NCBI GenBank assembly: GCA_019347795.1
Contig: JAHWKS010000054.1
Location: forward strand, 1-12,709
Source: Planctomycetota bacterium
GTDB taxonomy: Bacteria > Planctomycetota > Planctomycetia > Pirellulales > Pirellulaceae
Reading direction: 5' to 3'
Length of the DNA stretch: 12,709 nt
Shown: in pieces, positions 1-7,604 of the stretch
Numbering within the stretch: the stretch's first letter is position 1
How the letters are laid out: each line of letters opens with the position of its first letter
Notes under the pieces: generated by a model
The model's database searches: none
The model's input: the letters and a program-made list of their open reading frames with translations, nothing else
Told to the model about the DNA's origin: nothing
Made by a program: the position numbers and the translations under genes

Positions 1-808
1 GGTGGTCGATCCCGGTTGGCCGGCCGTGTTCGGGCCGTCGCCGGAGGACGCGGCCCGCCCCCGCACGGCGCTGGCCGACTGGATGACGAGTCCTTCGAAC
101 CCGCTCACCGCGCGGGTGTGGGTGAATCGGATTTGGCAGTGGCGCTTCGGGCGAGGATTGGTCGAGACGAGTGGAGACTTCGGGGCCCAGGGAGCGCAGC
201 CGACGCATCCGGAATTGCTGGATTACCTCGCTTCCGAACTCATCGACAGCGGGTGGAGCACATGGCGGATCCATCGCTTGATCCTGAACTCGGCGACCTA
301 TCGCCAGTCCAGCCGGTATTCTGCCGAGAACGCCGCCATCGATCCGGAGAATGCTCTGCTCTGGCGGTGGACGCCGCGGCGGCTGGAAGCGGAGGCGATA
401 CGCGATTCGGTGCTCGTCGTTTCCGGGAAACTCGACGCGCGGCGCGGCGGGCCGAGCGTGGACGCCGACTCCCATCGCCGCGGGATTTACCTGAAGCAGC
501 GTCGCGACGACCTGCCGCATCAGCAACTGCTCTTCGACAGCGCCACGGGCGTCGTGAGCTGTTCGCGCCGCCGGGTTTCTACGACTGCATTGCAACCGCT
601 TTGGGGGATGAACAGCGAGTTCATGCAGAGGGCCGCCGAGAAGTTCGCCGGCCGCGCCGGCGGCGTAGAGCAAGCCATCGAAATCGCCTACGGCCGGCGC
701 CCGGCGCCCGATGAGGTTCGGCGCCTGGAGGCGCTCGCTTCCGAGCTGGGACTGAAGAGCGCATGCCTGGCGATTCTCAACTCAAGCGAGTTTTTGTACC
801 TGCCGTAA
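1..808 (+). CDS. DUF1553 (PSD1) domain protein, C-terminal part
   Basis: This is the last 268 or so codons of a larger gene that enters from the left edge; the open frame runs off the window, so no start is assigned. It shows the DUF1553 signature: SNPLTARVWVNRIWQWRFG at about residues 32-50 of the visible part, followed by HPELLDYLASELIDSGW, HRLILNSATYRQSS and WRWTPRRLEAEAIRDS (about 69-138). It ends in the typical NSSEFLYLP tail. In planctomycetes the full-length proteins usually begin with a Planctomycete cytochrome C (PSCyt1) and DUF1549 (PSCyt2) region, which would lie upstream of the window. The molecular function of the family is unproven; the proteins are generally thought to be exported. 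The DUF1501 gene starts 25 bp downstream, so the two are probably co-transcribed, which is the usual arrangement for this pair. Confidence 0.93.
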   Translation, partial: VVDPGWPAVFGPSPEDAARPRTALADWMTSPSNPLTARVWVNRIWQWRFGRGLVETSGDFGAQGAQPTHPELLDYLASELIDSGWSTWRIHRLILNSATYRQSSRYSAENAAIDPENALLWRWTPRRLEAEAIRDSVLVVSGKLDARRGGPSVDADSHRRGIYLKQRRDDLPHQQLLFDSATGVVSCSRRRVSTTALQPLWGMNSEFMQRAAEKFAGRAGGVEQAIEIAYGRRPAPDEVRRLEALASELGLKSACLAILNSSEFLYLP

Positions 809-825
809 GTCGCGCCGCAGAGCGT

Positions 826-829
826 GGAG
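826..829 (+). promoter_or_regulatory. Ribosome binding site for the DUF1501 gene
   Basis: GGAG lies 4 bases before the ATG at 834. It supports the Tat-signal start over the overlapping GTG at 824, which sits directly on this site. Confidence 0.55.
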
Positions 830-833
830 CAAG

Positions 834-2218
834 ATGCATCGAATCACTCGTCGCAAATTCGCCCTGGGCTGCGGGCTCGGCGCCGGCTCGCTGGCCCTTC
901 AGTCGCTGTTGGCCGAGAAGCCGAGGCGCGCGAATCTGCCGCGCCTCATCATCCCCCGACCGCCCAGAGCGTCATTTTCTTGTTCATGTCCGGCGGGCCG
1001 AGCCAGGTCGACACGTTCGACCCCAAGCCCGAGCTGGCCAGACTCGCGGGAAGCGATGTGCCCGAGTCGATCGCCGGCAATGTCCCAAAGATCAAGCGGG
1101 CGGGGCTGAAGAACCTCATGGCCTCTCCCTGGGAGTTCCAGCAGCACGGCGAGAGCGGAATTCCCATCTCGTCGCTGCTGCCGAGCACCGCGAAGCTCGC
1201 CGATGAATTGTGCATTCTGCGAACAATGACGCATCGCAACCCGGTGCACGGCCCCGGAGAGTGCGTGGCGCTCACGGGGACGGGAGCGGGCGACCGCCCC
1301 AGTCTGGGTGCGTGGTCGGTGTACGGGCTGGGGAGCGAGACGCGCCAGCTTCCCGCCTTCATCGCGATGAACCTGCACACCGACGGCATGCAGCACCCGC
1401 AAGCCGCCGGATGGGGCGCTGGGTTTCTTCCGTCCCGCTTGCAGGGAACCGTGGTCGATCCGGTAAAGGGGATTCAGAACGTTCAGCCGCCGCCGGGCGT
1501 TACTGAACGTCAGCGTCGTCGCGAGATCGACGCAATTCAAGTCCTCAACCGCCGCTTCCTCGAGTCCGTCGGACCGCACAGCGAGTTGGAAGCCCGCATT
1601 CGCAGCTATGAGATGGCGTTCCAGATGCAGACGGCCGCCCCGGAGCTGTTCGACATTTCCGCCGAGTCCGCGGAGACGGTGCGGCTGTACGGTCTGGATG
1701 AAACGGCCACCAGCAACGTCGGCCGCGCATTGTTGCTGGGCCGGCGGATGGCGGAGCGCGGCGTCCGCTTCATTCAGATCCGCGTCGGCGGATGGGATGC
1801 CCATGGGAACATTAAGGGCAACCATGAGCGGATGGCGGCCCGCACGGACAAGCCGGTGGCGGCCCTCTTGGAGGACCTGCGGCGCCGGGGGCTCTTGAAC
1901 TCGACGCTCGTGGTGTGGGGCGGCGAGTTCGGACGCACGCCCACCATGGAAGGACGCGGCAAGGGACGCGATCACTCGCCGGCCGCCTACACCGTCTGGC
2001 TGGCGGGGGGAGGCGTCGCCGGCGGACGGATCATCGGAGAGACGGACCCGATCGGCTACACCGTCGCCGATCGGCCGATCACGCCGCAAGACCTGCACGC
2101 GACGATCCTCCATGCGCTGGGGATCGACGCGACGCGCCTGACCTTTGACCACCACGGCCTGGTGGAGTCGCCGCTGGGCGTGATCGGCGGAGCGCCGGTG
2201 CGAGAGGCGTTTGGCTAA
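834..2218 (+). CDS. DUF1501 (alkaline-phosphatase-superfamily-like) exported protein, frameshifted
   Basis: The start at 834 is chosen because it has a GGAG site just upstream and gives a textbook twin-arginine signal (MHRITRRKFALGCGLGAGS, then a hydrophobic stretch). That frame is lost after about residue 40. The conserved body continues in the -1 frame from VIFLFMSGGPSQVDTFDP onward, so one base is missing, most simply from the C5 run at 953-957. The repaired product is about 461 residues, normal for DUF1501. Body motifs are GGWDAHGN (about 319-326), WGGEFGRTP (about 362-370) and GRDH (about 378-381), matching the metal-site-like motifs of this sulfatase/phosphatase-fold family. The substrate is unknown. 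It follows the DUF1553 gene, as is usual in planctomycetes. Whether the gene is broken in the cell or only in the assembly is unclear. The downstream frame could also be entered from a GTG at 824, but that N-terminus is arginine-rich and lacks a signal. Confidence 0.9.
953..957 (+). other. Apparent one-base deletion (frameshift) in DUF1501 gene at a C5 run
   Basis: Upstream of here the Tat-signal frame is coding; downstream the -1 frame is coding. Adding one C to this C5 run gives RLIIPPTAQSVIFLFM, joining the signal region to the conserved core without a stop. A missing G near 937-940 would work equally well (giving LAAPHHPPTAQ), so the exact base is not fixed. Confidence 0.75.
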
Positions 2219-3840
2219 TCGGCAGCGTCGATTGCACGGGCCGAGCCGGATGCGAGCTGTTCCGCCTCGTCGGCCGGTTGGTGGTCGAGCGACTCGGCCA
2301 CGGTCCGGTCGAGGGTCGGCGTCATGCGGTCGAGGAAGAACCCGGGCCAGAGGCCGATCCAGAACACGAGCACCGCCAGCGGCGCGAGGGCGGACACCTC
2401 TCGCCACGAGAGGTCCGCGGCGGGGTGATGATCGCCCCCGTGGTGCGGCTCCTTCACCGGACCGAAGAACACCCGCTGCACGAGCCACAGCATGTACCAC
2501 GCCCCCAGCACGACGCCGAACACCGCCAGCACCGCAATCGTCAGGTACTGCGCCGACCACGCCTCGGGCGCCGTCCACGCGGCTTGGAACATGCCCAGCA
2601 GGATCGGGAACTCGCCGGCAAAGCCGTTCAGCCCGGGCAGGCCGATGCTGGAGAACGTGAACAGAAGGAAGAAGAACGCCAGCCACGGCGTCCGCCGCGC
2701 GAGGCCGCCGAAGGCGCGGATCTCGCGGGTGTGGTAACGCTCGTAGAGCATTCCCACCAGCGCGAAGAGGGCGCCGGTCGAGATGCCGTGATTCACCATC
2801 TGCAAAGTCCCCCCCAAGACGCCGATGCGGTTGAGGGCGAACAGTCCCAGCATCACAAACCCCAAGTGGCTGACGCTGGAGTAGGCGATAAGCCGCTTCA
2901 TGTCGGTTTGCACCAACGCCACCATCGCCCCGTAAATAATGCCGATCACCGCCAGCCAGAGGATCACGGGGACGAAGGACGAGGTGGCGTCGGGAAGCAT
3001 CGCGATATTAAACCGTACAAACCCGTACGTGCCGATCTTCAGCAGCACTCCCGCCAGGAACACGCTTCCCGCGGTGGGGGCCTGCACGTGCGCCAGCGGC
3101 AGCCACGTGTGCAGCGGGAAGAGCGGCACCTTGATCGCGAAGCCTGCGAACAACCCGAAGAATACCCACAGTTGCAGCGAGGGCGGCATCGGCCGGGATT
3201 CGAGCGCGGCGGTCAAATCGGGAATCGAGAAGTTTAGCTCGCCCGTCCCCACCGGATCGCCCGCGACCCAGAACACGATCGCCAGGAGCCCGAGAAACGT
3301 GAGCACGCTTCCGGCGAAGGTGAAGAGGAAGAACTTCACGGCGGCGTAGCGCCGCTCCTCGCTCCCCCAGATGCCGATCAGGAAGAACAGCGGCAGGAGC
3401 GTGAACTCGAAGAAGATGTAGAACAGGATGATATCCCGCGCTGCGAACACGCCCAGGCAGCCGCCCGTCAATAGAAGCAGCATCGCGTAGAAAAGCGACG
3501 ATCGCTCCTGAATCGCCTCCCAACTCACCAGCACGGACGAAACCAACAGCAGCGATGAGAGGCAAAAGAGCCACAGGCTCAAGCCGTCCAGGCCGACCGC
3601 GAACTGCACGTTAACGCCCGACTCCGCCCCGAGCCACTGATGGGCGATCACCGCGAACTCGCCTTCGCCGCCCGCGGGAAAGTTCGCCGCCAGGATGCAC
3701 GCCAGGACGAAGGTCGCCAGCGACACGCCAAGCGCCGTCGCCCGCACCGCCTGGCGCCCGATCGGCGCGAGCGCCCAAATCAGCATGGCGCCGAAGAACG
3801 GCAACAGGATGGTGAAGACAAGCAGGCGGGAGTAGTCCAT
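2215..3840 (-). CDS. nuoM: NADH-quinone oxidoreductase subunit M
   Basis: NuoM is one of the antiporter-like, proton-pumping membrane subunits of complex I. The 541-residue product is intact and slightly longer than the usual ~500. It is strongly hydrophobic, with about 14 membrane segments expected. Key charged residues are visible: E145 in FFEFTLLPLFFLIGIWG, K237 in FAIKVPLFPLHTWLPLAH, K268 in LLKIGTYGFVRF and E410 in LPGLNGFAGEFP, matching the Glu/Lys relay of the family. A histidine-rich loop (EPHHGGDHHP, 464-473) and a hydrophilic acidic tail (about 515-541) follow. The ATG is separated from nuoL by about 100 bp carrying a REP-like palindrome, with no clear Shine-Dalgarno site. Its stop overlaps the stop of the convergent DUF1501 gene. 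nuoN, which commonly follows nuoM, is absent here. Confidence 0.97.
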   Translation of the reverse strand: MDYSRLLVFTILLPFFGAMLIWALAPIGRQAVRATALGVSLATFVLACILAANFPAGGEGEFAVIAHQWLGAESGVNVQFAVGLDGLSLWLFCLSSLLLVSSVLVSWEAIQERSSLFYAMLLLLTGGCLGVFAARDIILFYIFFEFTLLPLFFLIGIWGSEERRYAAVKFFLFTFAGSVLTFLGLLAIVFWVAGDPVGTGELNFSIPDLTAALESRPMPPSLQLWVFFGLFAGFAIKVPLFPLHTWLPLAHVQAPTAGSVFLAGVLLKIGTYGFVRFNIAMLPDATSSFVPVILWLAVIGIIYGAMVALVQTDMKRLIAYSSVSHLGFVMLGLFALNRIGVLGGTLQMVNHGISTGALFALVGMLYERYHTREIRAFGGLARRTPWLAFFFLLFTFSSIGLPGLNGFAGEFPILLGMFQAAWTAPEAWSAQYLTIAVLAVFGVVLGAWYMLWLVQRVFFGPVKEPHHGGDHHPAADLSWREVSALAPLAVLVFWIGLWPGFFLDRMTPTLDRTVAESLDHQPADEAEQLASGSARAIDAAD

Positions 3841-3856
3841 TGCGGAATTTGCTTGA

Positions 3857-3941
3857 TTGTTTAACCGCGACCCAACGGGTCGCGCGGGGCGGAATCAGAT
3901 TGTTGTGCGACGCGCGGCCCGTTTGGGCCGCGGTTAAACGA
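3857..3941. repeat. REP/BIME-like inverted repeat pair between nuoL and nuoM
   Basis: Two arms in opposite orientation, 3857-3886 and 3911-3941, share a head GTTTAACCGCG and a GC-rich tail CGGGYCGCGCG. Each arm also folds on itself: in the left arm CGCGACCC pairs with GGGTCGCG around loop AAC; in the right arm (read on the minus strand) CGCGGCCC pairs with GGGCCGCG. The A-T pair 3870/3880 replaces a G-C pair seen in the other arm, a compensatory change. The nuoL stop codon is 1 bp from the right arm. The same family occurs at 9961-10041. Confidence 0.88.
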
Positions 3942-3942
3942 A

Positions 3943-6077
3943 TTATCCGGCGGCCCAGAGTCGCGCGACGATGAGGATCAATACGCCCAGCACCATCGCC
4001 AGGGCGTAGAACTGCACCAGGCCGCCTTGCAGCGAGCGGGCCACCCAGCCCAGCGCCGGCGGCGCGCGGCCGACGAGGTTCACCAAGCCGTCCACCAGGC
4101 GATTGTCGATCCAATACGCCATGCGGCTCAACAATTCGAACGGCCGCACCAGCAGGGCGTAGTACAGCTCGTCGAAGAAGAACTTGTGCGAGGAAAGCTG
4201 GTACGGCGAGATCGCCCGCAGTCGTGGGCTGTTGCGGAATTGCATCGATCGGCTGAGGGCGAGGATCTCGCGCTCGTCCCCGAGGTACAGGAACGCCGCG
4301 GCGCCGATGCCGACCAATGCGATGAAGCCGCTGAGAATGCCAAGCCACACGTGGGAGCCGTGCTCCCCCTCGGCCGCCACGTGCGGGCCGTGCTCGACCT
4401 CGGGGCCGAAGGCCGCCAAGGATGGAGCGTTGAGGAGGAAGTTGTCGAAGGCCCCCGTCCAGAAGCACGCTCCACCCACCAGCGCCGCCATCACCGCCAA
4501 GGCGATCAGCGGGCCGGTCATCGAGGGCGGCGACTCGTGCGCGTGATGCCCCGCCTCGGGCGGGACCCGCTCTTCACCGTGGAACGTCATGAAGAACGCG
4601 CGGAAGGTGTAGAATGCGGTGAGAAGGGCCGTCACCAGGGCCGAGATCATCAGCACCAGGTAGAATGTCGCCCCTCCGCCGTGCAGCGCTTGCGACTTCT
4701 GCCACACCGCGGCGATGATCGCGTCTTTGCTGAAGAAGCCCGAAAAGAACGGCGCCCCCGACAATGCGAGCGCCCCGATAAAAAACGTGGCGTAGGTGGT
4801 GGGCATGATCTTCCGCAGCCCGCCGAAGCGGCGCATGTCGATCACGTTCCCCATCGCATGCATCACGCTCCCAGCCGCGAGGAAGAGCAACGCTTTGAAG
4901 AACGCGTGCGTAAACAGGTGGAACATCCCCGATGCGGCGCCGGCGGCCGTGGCCACGCCCATTCCAAGGAACATGTAACCGATCTGACTGATGGTGGAAT
5001 AGGCCAGCACCCGCTTCAAATCGAACTGCGTGAGCGCGATGAGCGCTGCCAACAGCGCGGTGAAGGCGCCGATTACCGCCACCACGTCCTGGGCCGGCGG
5101 CGACACGACGAACAGCGGCATGCAGCGGGCGATCATGTACACGCCCGCGGTGACCATCGTCGCGGCATGGATCAGGGCGCTTACGGGACTCGGGCCTTCC
5201 ATCGCGTCGGGAAGCCAGACGTGCAGCGGGAACTGGGCGCTCTTGCCGCAGGCGCCGATCAACAGCAACATGCAGATGGCGAAGGCGATCTGGCCTTCGA
5301 CGGTGGACAGCGTCCCGTGCAGGTAAGACGCCTCGCCCGAGAGCCGCATTTCCCCCAGGACGCCGGGGCACCGGCTGTGTCGTGAAAATTGAGCGTCCCG
5401 TACACGGCCCAGATCAAAAACAGTCCCAGGGCGAAGCCGAAGTCGCCGACGCGGTTCACCAGGAATGCTTTTTTTCCCGCCGCCGCCGCTGAAGGCTTCT
5501 GATACCAGAATCCGATCAGCAGATAACTGCACACGCCGACCGCTTCCCAGAAGACGTACAGCAGCACGAAGTTGCTGACCGACACCAGCATCGTCATCGA
5601 AAACACGAACAGCGAGACATAGGCGAAGAACCGCCAATAGCCCGGATCGCCGTGCATGTAGCCCGCCGAGTAGATGGCGATCAGCGTGGCGACGAAGGTG
5701 ACCATCGCCAGCATCATCGCGGTCAGGCCGTCCGCCCGCAGGACAATCTCGACGCGGAAGTCGCGTTCGCCGATGGCCGCGGATTCGCCGGATGCGTTGT
5801 AGGCGTCGTCGATCGACATCCACGTCCACACCGGCCGGGGAACCACATCGACGCCGACCGTCGCATTCACCAGGCTCGGCGCATCCCGCTTGGCGGCGTG
5901 CCGGTGGTGCATCTCCAAGGCCAGCATCGCGCTGCAGACGAACGAGCCGAAGATTCCCACGATGGCCAGCCAATGCGACTGCGTCCGCAGCACCTTCGGC
6001 CCGAAAATCGCCGTCAGCACCGCCGCCGCCAACGGCAACGCGGGAATGAGGATCAACAATGTGCGAACGTCAAACAT
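3943..6077 (-). CDS. nuoL: NADH-quinone oxidoreductase subunit L, frameshifted
   Basis: NuoL is the most distal proton-pumping subunit of complex I and carries the long lateral helix. The start is the ATG at 6077 (MFDVRTLLILIPALPLAAAV), chosen over in-frame codons further upstream that lie in repeat DNA. The first ~242 residues include the key glutamate E178 in FWEAVGVCSYLLIGFW. The frame then breaks at a G5 run (C5 at 5352-5356 on the plus strand) and continues in the -1 frame. Adding one G gives APASWGEMRLSGEASYL and a 711-residue protein of normal length. The second part has K279 (CGKSAQFPLHVWLP), MEGPSPVSALIHAATMVTAG, K395 (HAFFKALLFLAAGS), K451 (GFFSKDAI), two histidine-rich stretches (about 509-516 and 561-577) and the C-terminal lateral-helix/anchor region (HKFFFDELYYALLVRPFELL to the end). 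Every other family feature is intact, which favours a sequencing error or a very recent mutation. Confidence 0.93.
5352..5356 (-). other. Apparent one-base deletion (frameshift) in nuoL at a G5 run
   Basis: On the minus strand the coding frame changes by -1 at a GGGGG run. With six G the reading is SWGEMRLSG, joining two halves that each match NuoL. As given, the first frame ends early after unrelated arginine- and serine-rich residues (to about 5259). Confidence 0.8.
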
Positions 6078-6103
6078 TAGCTCGACATCCAAATACGGAA
6101 AAC

Positions 6104-6221
6104 AGCCACGGATGAACACAGATCAAACACGGATAAGGTGAAGGATCAGGTCTAGCGACCATAATCCGGTCTCCGCGCTTTTACCTTCTTATCCGTGTTT
6201 CATCCGTGTTCATCCGTGGCT
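6104..6221. repeat. Long inverted repeat with tandem CACGGATGAA units, nuoK-nuoL gap
   Basis: Arms 6104-6137 and 6188-6221 are reverse complements at 32 of 34 positions, around a 50-base loop. Each arm is itself built from about three copies of a ~10-base unit, CACGGATGAA. To my recollection, repeats of this kind (ATCCGTGTTCATCCGTGGCT) are scattered through intergenic regions of planctomycete and verrucomicrobial genomes. It fills most of the 161-base gap between the nuoK stop and nuoL start. There is no U-run after the stem on the transcribed strand, so it is not a typical terminator. Confidence 0.85.
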
Positions 6222-6238
6222 AACTTCTTTCGGCTACT

Positions 6239-6682
6239 TCAAACACGGCGGCGATGGCTGAGTTCGTCCACGTCCGCTTCGGGGATGACGCCGGAGGGGG
6301 TGAGGCTCGGCCAGACGCGTTCTTTGGCTTCTTCGGCGGGGATGCGGCGATCGACGTGCGGCTTGAGGTTGTCCTCCCGCAGGCTCTGCCAAAAGGCGAT
6401 GTCGAGCGTTCCGCTTCGCTGGTAGAGCATGAGGATCAGGGCCAGGGCGATCGCCGCCTCGCACGCCGCCACGGCGATGATGAACAGCACCAGCATCTGG
6501 CCGTCCAGATTGTTGTGAAAACGGGAGAACGCCACCAGGGTGATCGACACGCCTTGCAGCATCATCTCCGCGCAGAGGAACATGATGATCGCGTTCCGCC
6601 GCACGAGGAAGCCGACCAGTCCCAGCGCGAACAGCACGCCGCCGATCACCAGGAAGTTCTGCAACAGCGATGCTTCATTCAC
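6239..6682 (-). CDS. nuoK: NADH-quinone oxidoreductase subunit K
   Basis: NuoK is a small membrane subunit of complex I, related to MrpC, that belongs to the proton-transfer path between the quinone site and the pumps. The core (residues 1-90) has three membrane helices with the two essential glutamates, E39 in MFLCAEMMLQG and E75 in AACEAAIALALILMLY. The start is a GTG (MNEASLLQNF) that overlaps the end of nuoJ by 8 bp and has GGAGA 8 bases upstream, so translation is probably coupled. At 147 residues it is much longer than the usual ~100: residues 91-147 form a charged hydrophilic tail (FWQSLREDNLKPHVDRRIP and on) that should lie outside the membrane. The tail has no recognisable motif. A long inverted repeat follows the stop. 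Confidence 0.96.
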   Translation of the reverse strand: MNEASLLQNFLVIGGVLFALGLVGFLVRRNAIIMFLCAEMMLQGVSITLVAFSRFHNNLDGQMLVLFIIAVAACEAAIALALILMLYQRSGTLDIAFWQSLREDNLKPHVDRRIPAEEAKERVWPSLTPSGVIPEADVDELSHRRRV

Positions 6683-7604
6683 GTCCGTTGTCTCCTGCCG
6701 GCTGCAGGCGCCGGCCGCCGACGCGGTCGGGGGCGCCTCCCTCGGCGGCCTCCTCGGGGGGCGCGTACTCGCGGTGGCGAATCACCGGATCGCGCCCCTG
6801 AATCACAATCGCGATGGCGCCCACCAGTGCAATCAACAGCAGCGTCCCCACGATCTCGACCGAGATCAGATGTACGCTGAACAGCTCGCGTCCCAGGTCC
6901 GCCATGTAGAACGGTCGATAGGCGACATCCGCTGCCCCGGCCGGCGCGACGCCGCCGAGCGCCTCCGAGACGTATGCCACGCCGCCTATCAGCAAAGCCG
7001 CCGCCACGGCGGCCGCCAGCGGCGGATAGCGGCCCCAACTGATGCGGTCGTAATAGGCCTGCCCTTCCGGCTGCGCGAGCATCACCACGAACAGGAAGGT
7101 AACCACGATCGCCCCCGCGTACACCGCCACGGTGGCGATGCTGAGGAACTGGGCGCCGGTCAACAAAAACAAGCCGGCCACGCCCAGCAGCGTCACGGCA
7201 AAGCAGACGGCGCTGTAGACCGGGCTGCGCATCGAGATCGTGGCGCCGGCGGCGATCACCGTCACCCCCGCCATCAGCCAGTACAGGACGGAGACGAAAA
7301 TCGCGGTCGCCACGGCGGCCGTCGTGTCGAGATTCTCCGTCGCGGCGACCACCTCTTGCGCGAGTCCCAGCAGCACGAACCCGCCCAGTGCGACGGCGGC
7401 GCCTGCCAATCGCCCGCCGCGGCGCCGCCCGCCCACCAGCAGCCACAGCCCGATCGCTCCCAAGACCATGGCCCCGGGAATCAGGTACGGCTGGACGGAC
7501 ATCCAAAATGCGGCGAAGCCCCGCGGCGCATCCTCCGGCGTCTCCGCCTGGGCGAGCGCGGCGGAGAGGATCGCGGCGAGGCGATGAGTGGCGGGTGTGG
7601 TCAT
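6675..7604 (-). CDS. nuoJ: NADH-quinone oxidoreductase subunit J, N-terminally extended
   Basis: NuoJ is a membrane subunit of complex I next to the quinone cavity; its third helix takes part in coupling. The canonical part spans about residues 100-270 and includes RSPVYSAVCFAVTLLGVAGL and VYAGAIVVTFLFVVML, with the helix-3 tyrosine at about Y162. The protein is 309 residues, compared with about 170-200 in most bacteria. The extra ~95-100 N-terminal residues start with a short signal-like hydrophobic stretch (HRLAAILSAALAQA), then two likely extra membrane helices (about 40-58 and 68-86). The C-terminus (about 271-309) is hydrophilic and proline/glycine-rich. The start codon overlaps the nuoI stop (ATGA), and the end overlaps nuoK by 8 bp, which fits a tightly coupled operon. 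Confidence 0.95.
   Translation of the reverse strand: MTTPATHRLAAILSAALAQAETPEDAPRGFAAFWMSVQPYLIPGAMVLGAIGLWLLVGGRRRGGRLAGAAVALGGFVLLGLAQEVVAATENLDTTAAVATAIFVSVLYWLMAGVTVIAAGATISMRSPVYSAVCFAVTLLGVAGLFLLTGAQFLSIATVAVYAGAIVVTFLFVVMLAQPEGQAYYDRISWGRYPPLAAAVAAALLIGGVAYVSEALGGVAPAGAADVAYRPFYMADLGRELFSVHLISVEIVGTLLLIALVGAIAIVIQGRDPVIRHREYAPPEEAAEGGAPDRVGGRRLQPAGDNGRE
6691..6695 (-). promoter_or_regulatory. Ribosome binding site for nuoK inside nuoJ
   Basis: GGAGA on the minus strand lies 8 bases before the GTG at 6682, within the last codons of nuoJ. It decides in favour of this GTG start and suggests coupled translation of J and K. Confidence 0.6.

Noticed and set aside
824..960. GTG at 824 as the true DUF1501 start (no frameshift needed)
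   Set aside because: It would give an arginine-rich N-terminus without a signal, while the 834 frame gives a classic Tat signal with a ribosome binding site; the frameshift reading is more likely.
899..2686. Long minus-strand open frame opposite DUF1501 and the end of nuoM
   Set aside because: Arginine/histidine-rich composition without family motifs; it overlaps two well-supported genes and is a high-GC shadow.
5340..5375. Programmed -1 frameshifting in nuoL
   Set aside because: There is no classical slippery heptamer with a downstream structure, and no reason is known for NuoL to be made this way; a lost base in a homopolymer is simpler.
4027..5385. Plus-strand open frame of about 450 codons opposite nuoL
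   Set aside because: Composition is charged and repetitive (H, R, E, Q), the typical antisense of a hydrophobic membrane gene; no domain is visible.
6078..6119. nuoL start at 6119
   Set aside because: The extra 14 codons come partly from the repeat arm; NuoL homology begins at MFDVRTLLIL.
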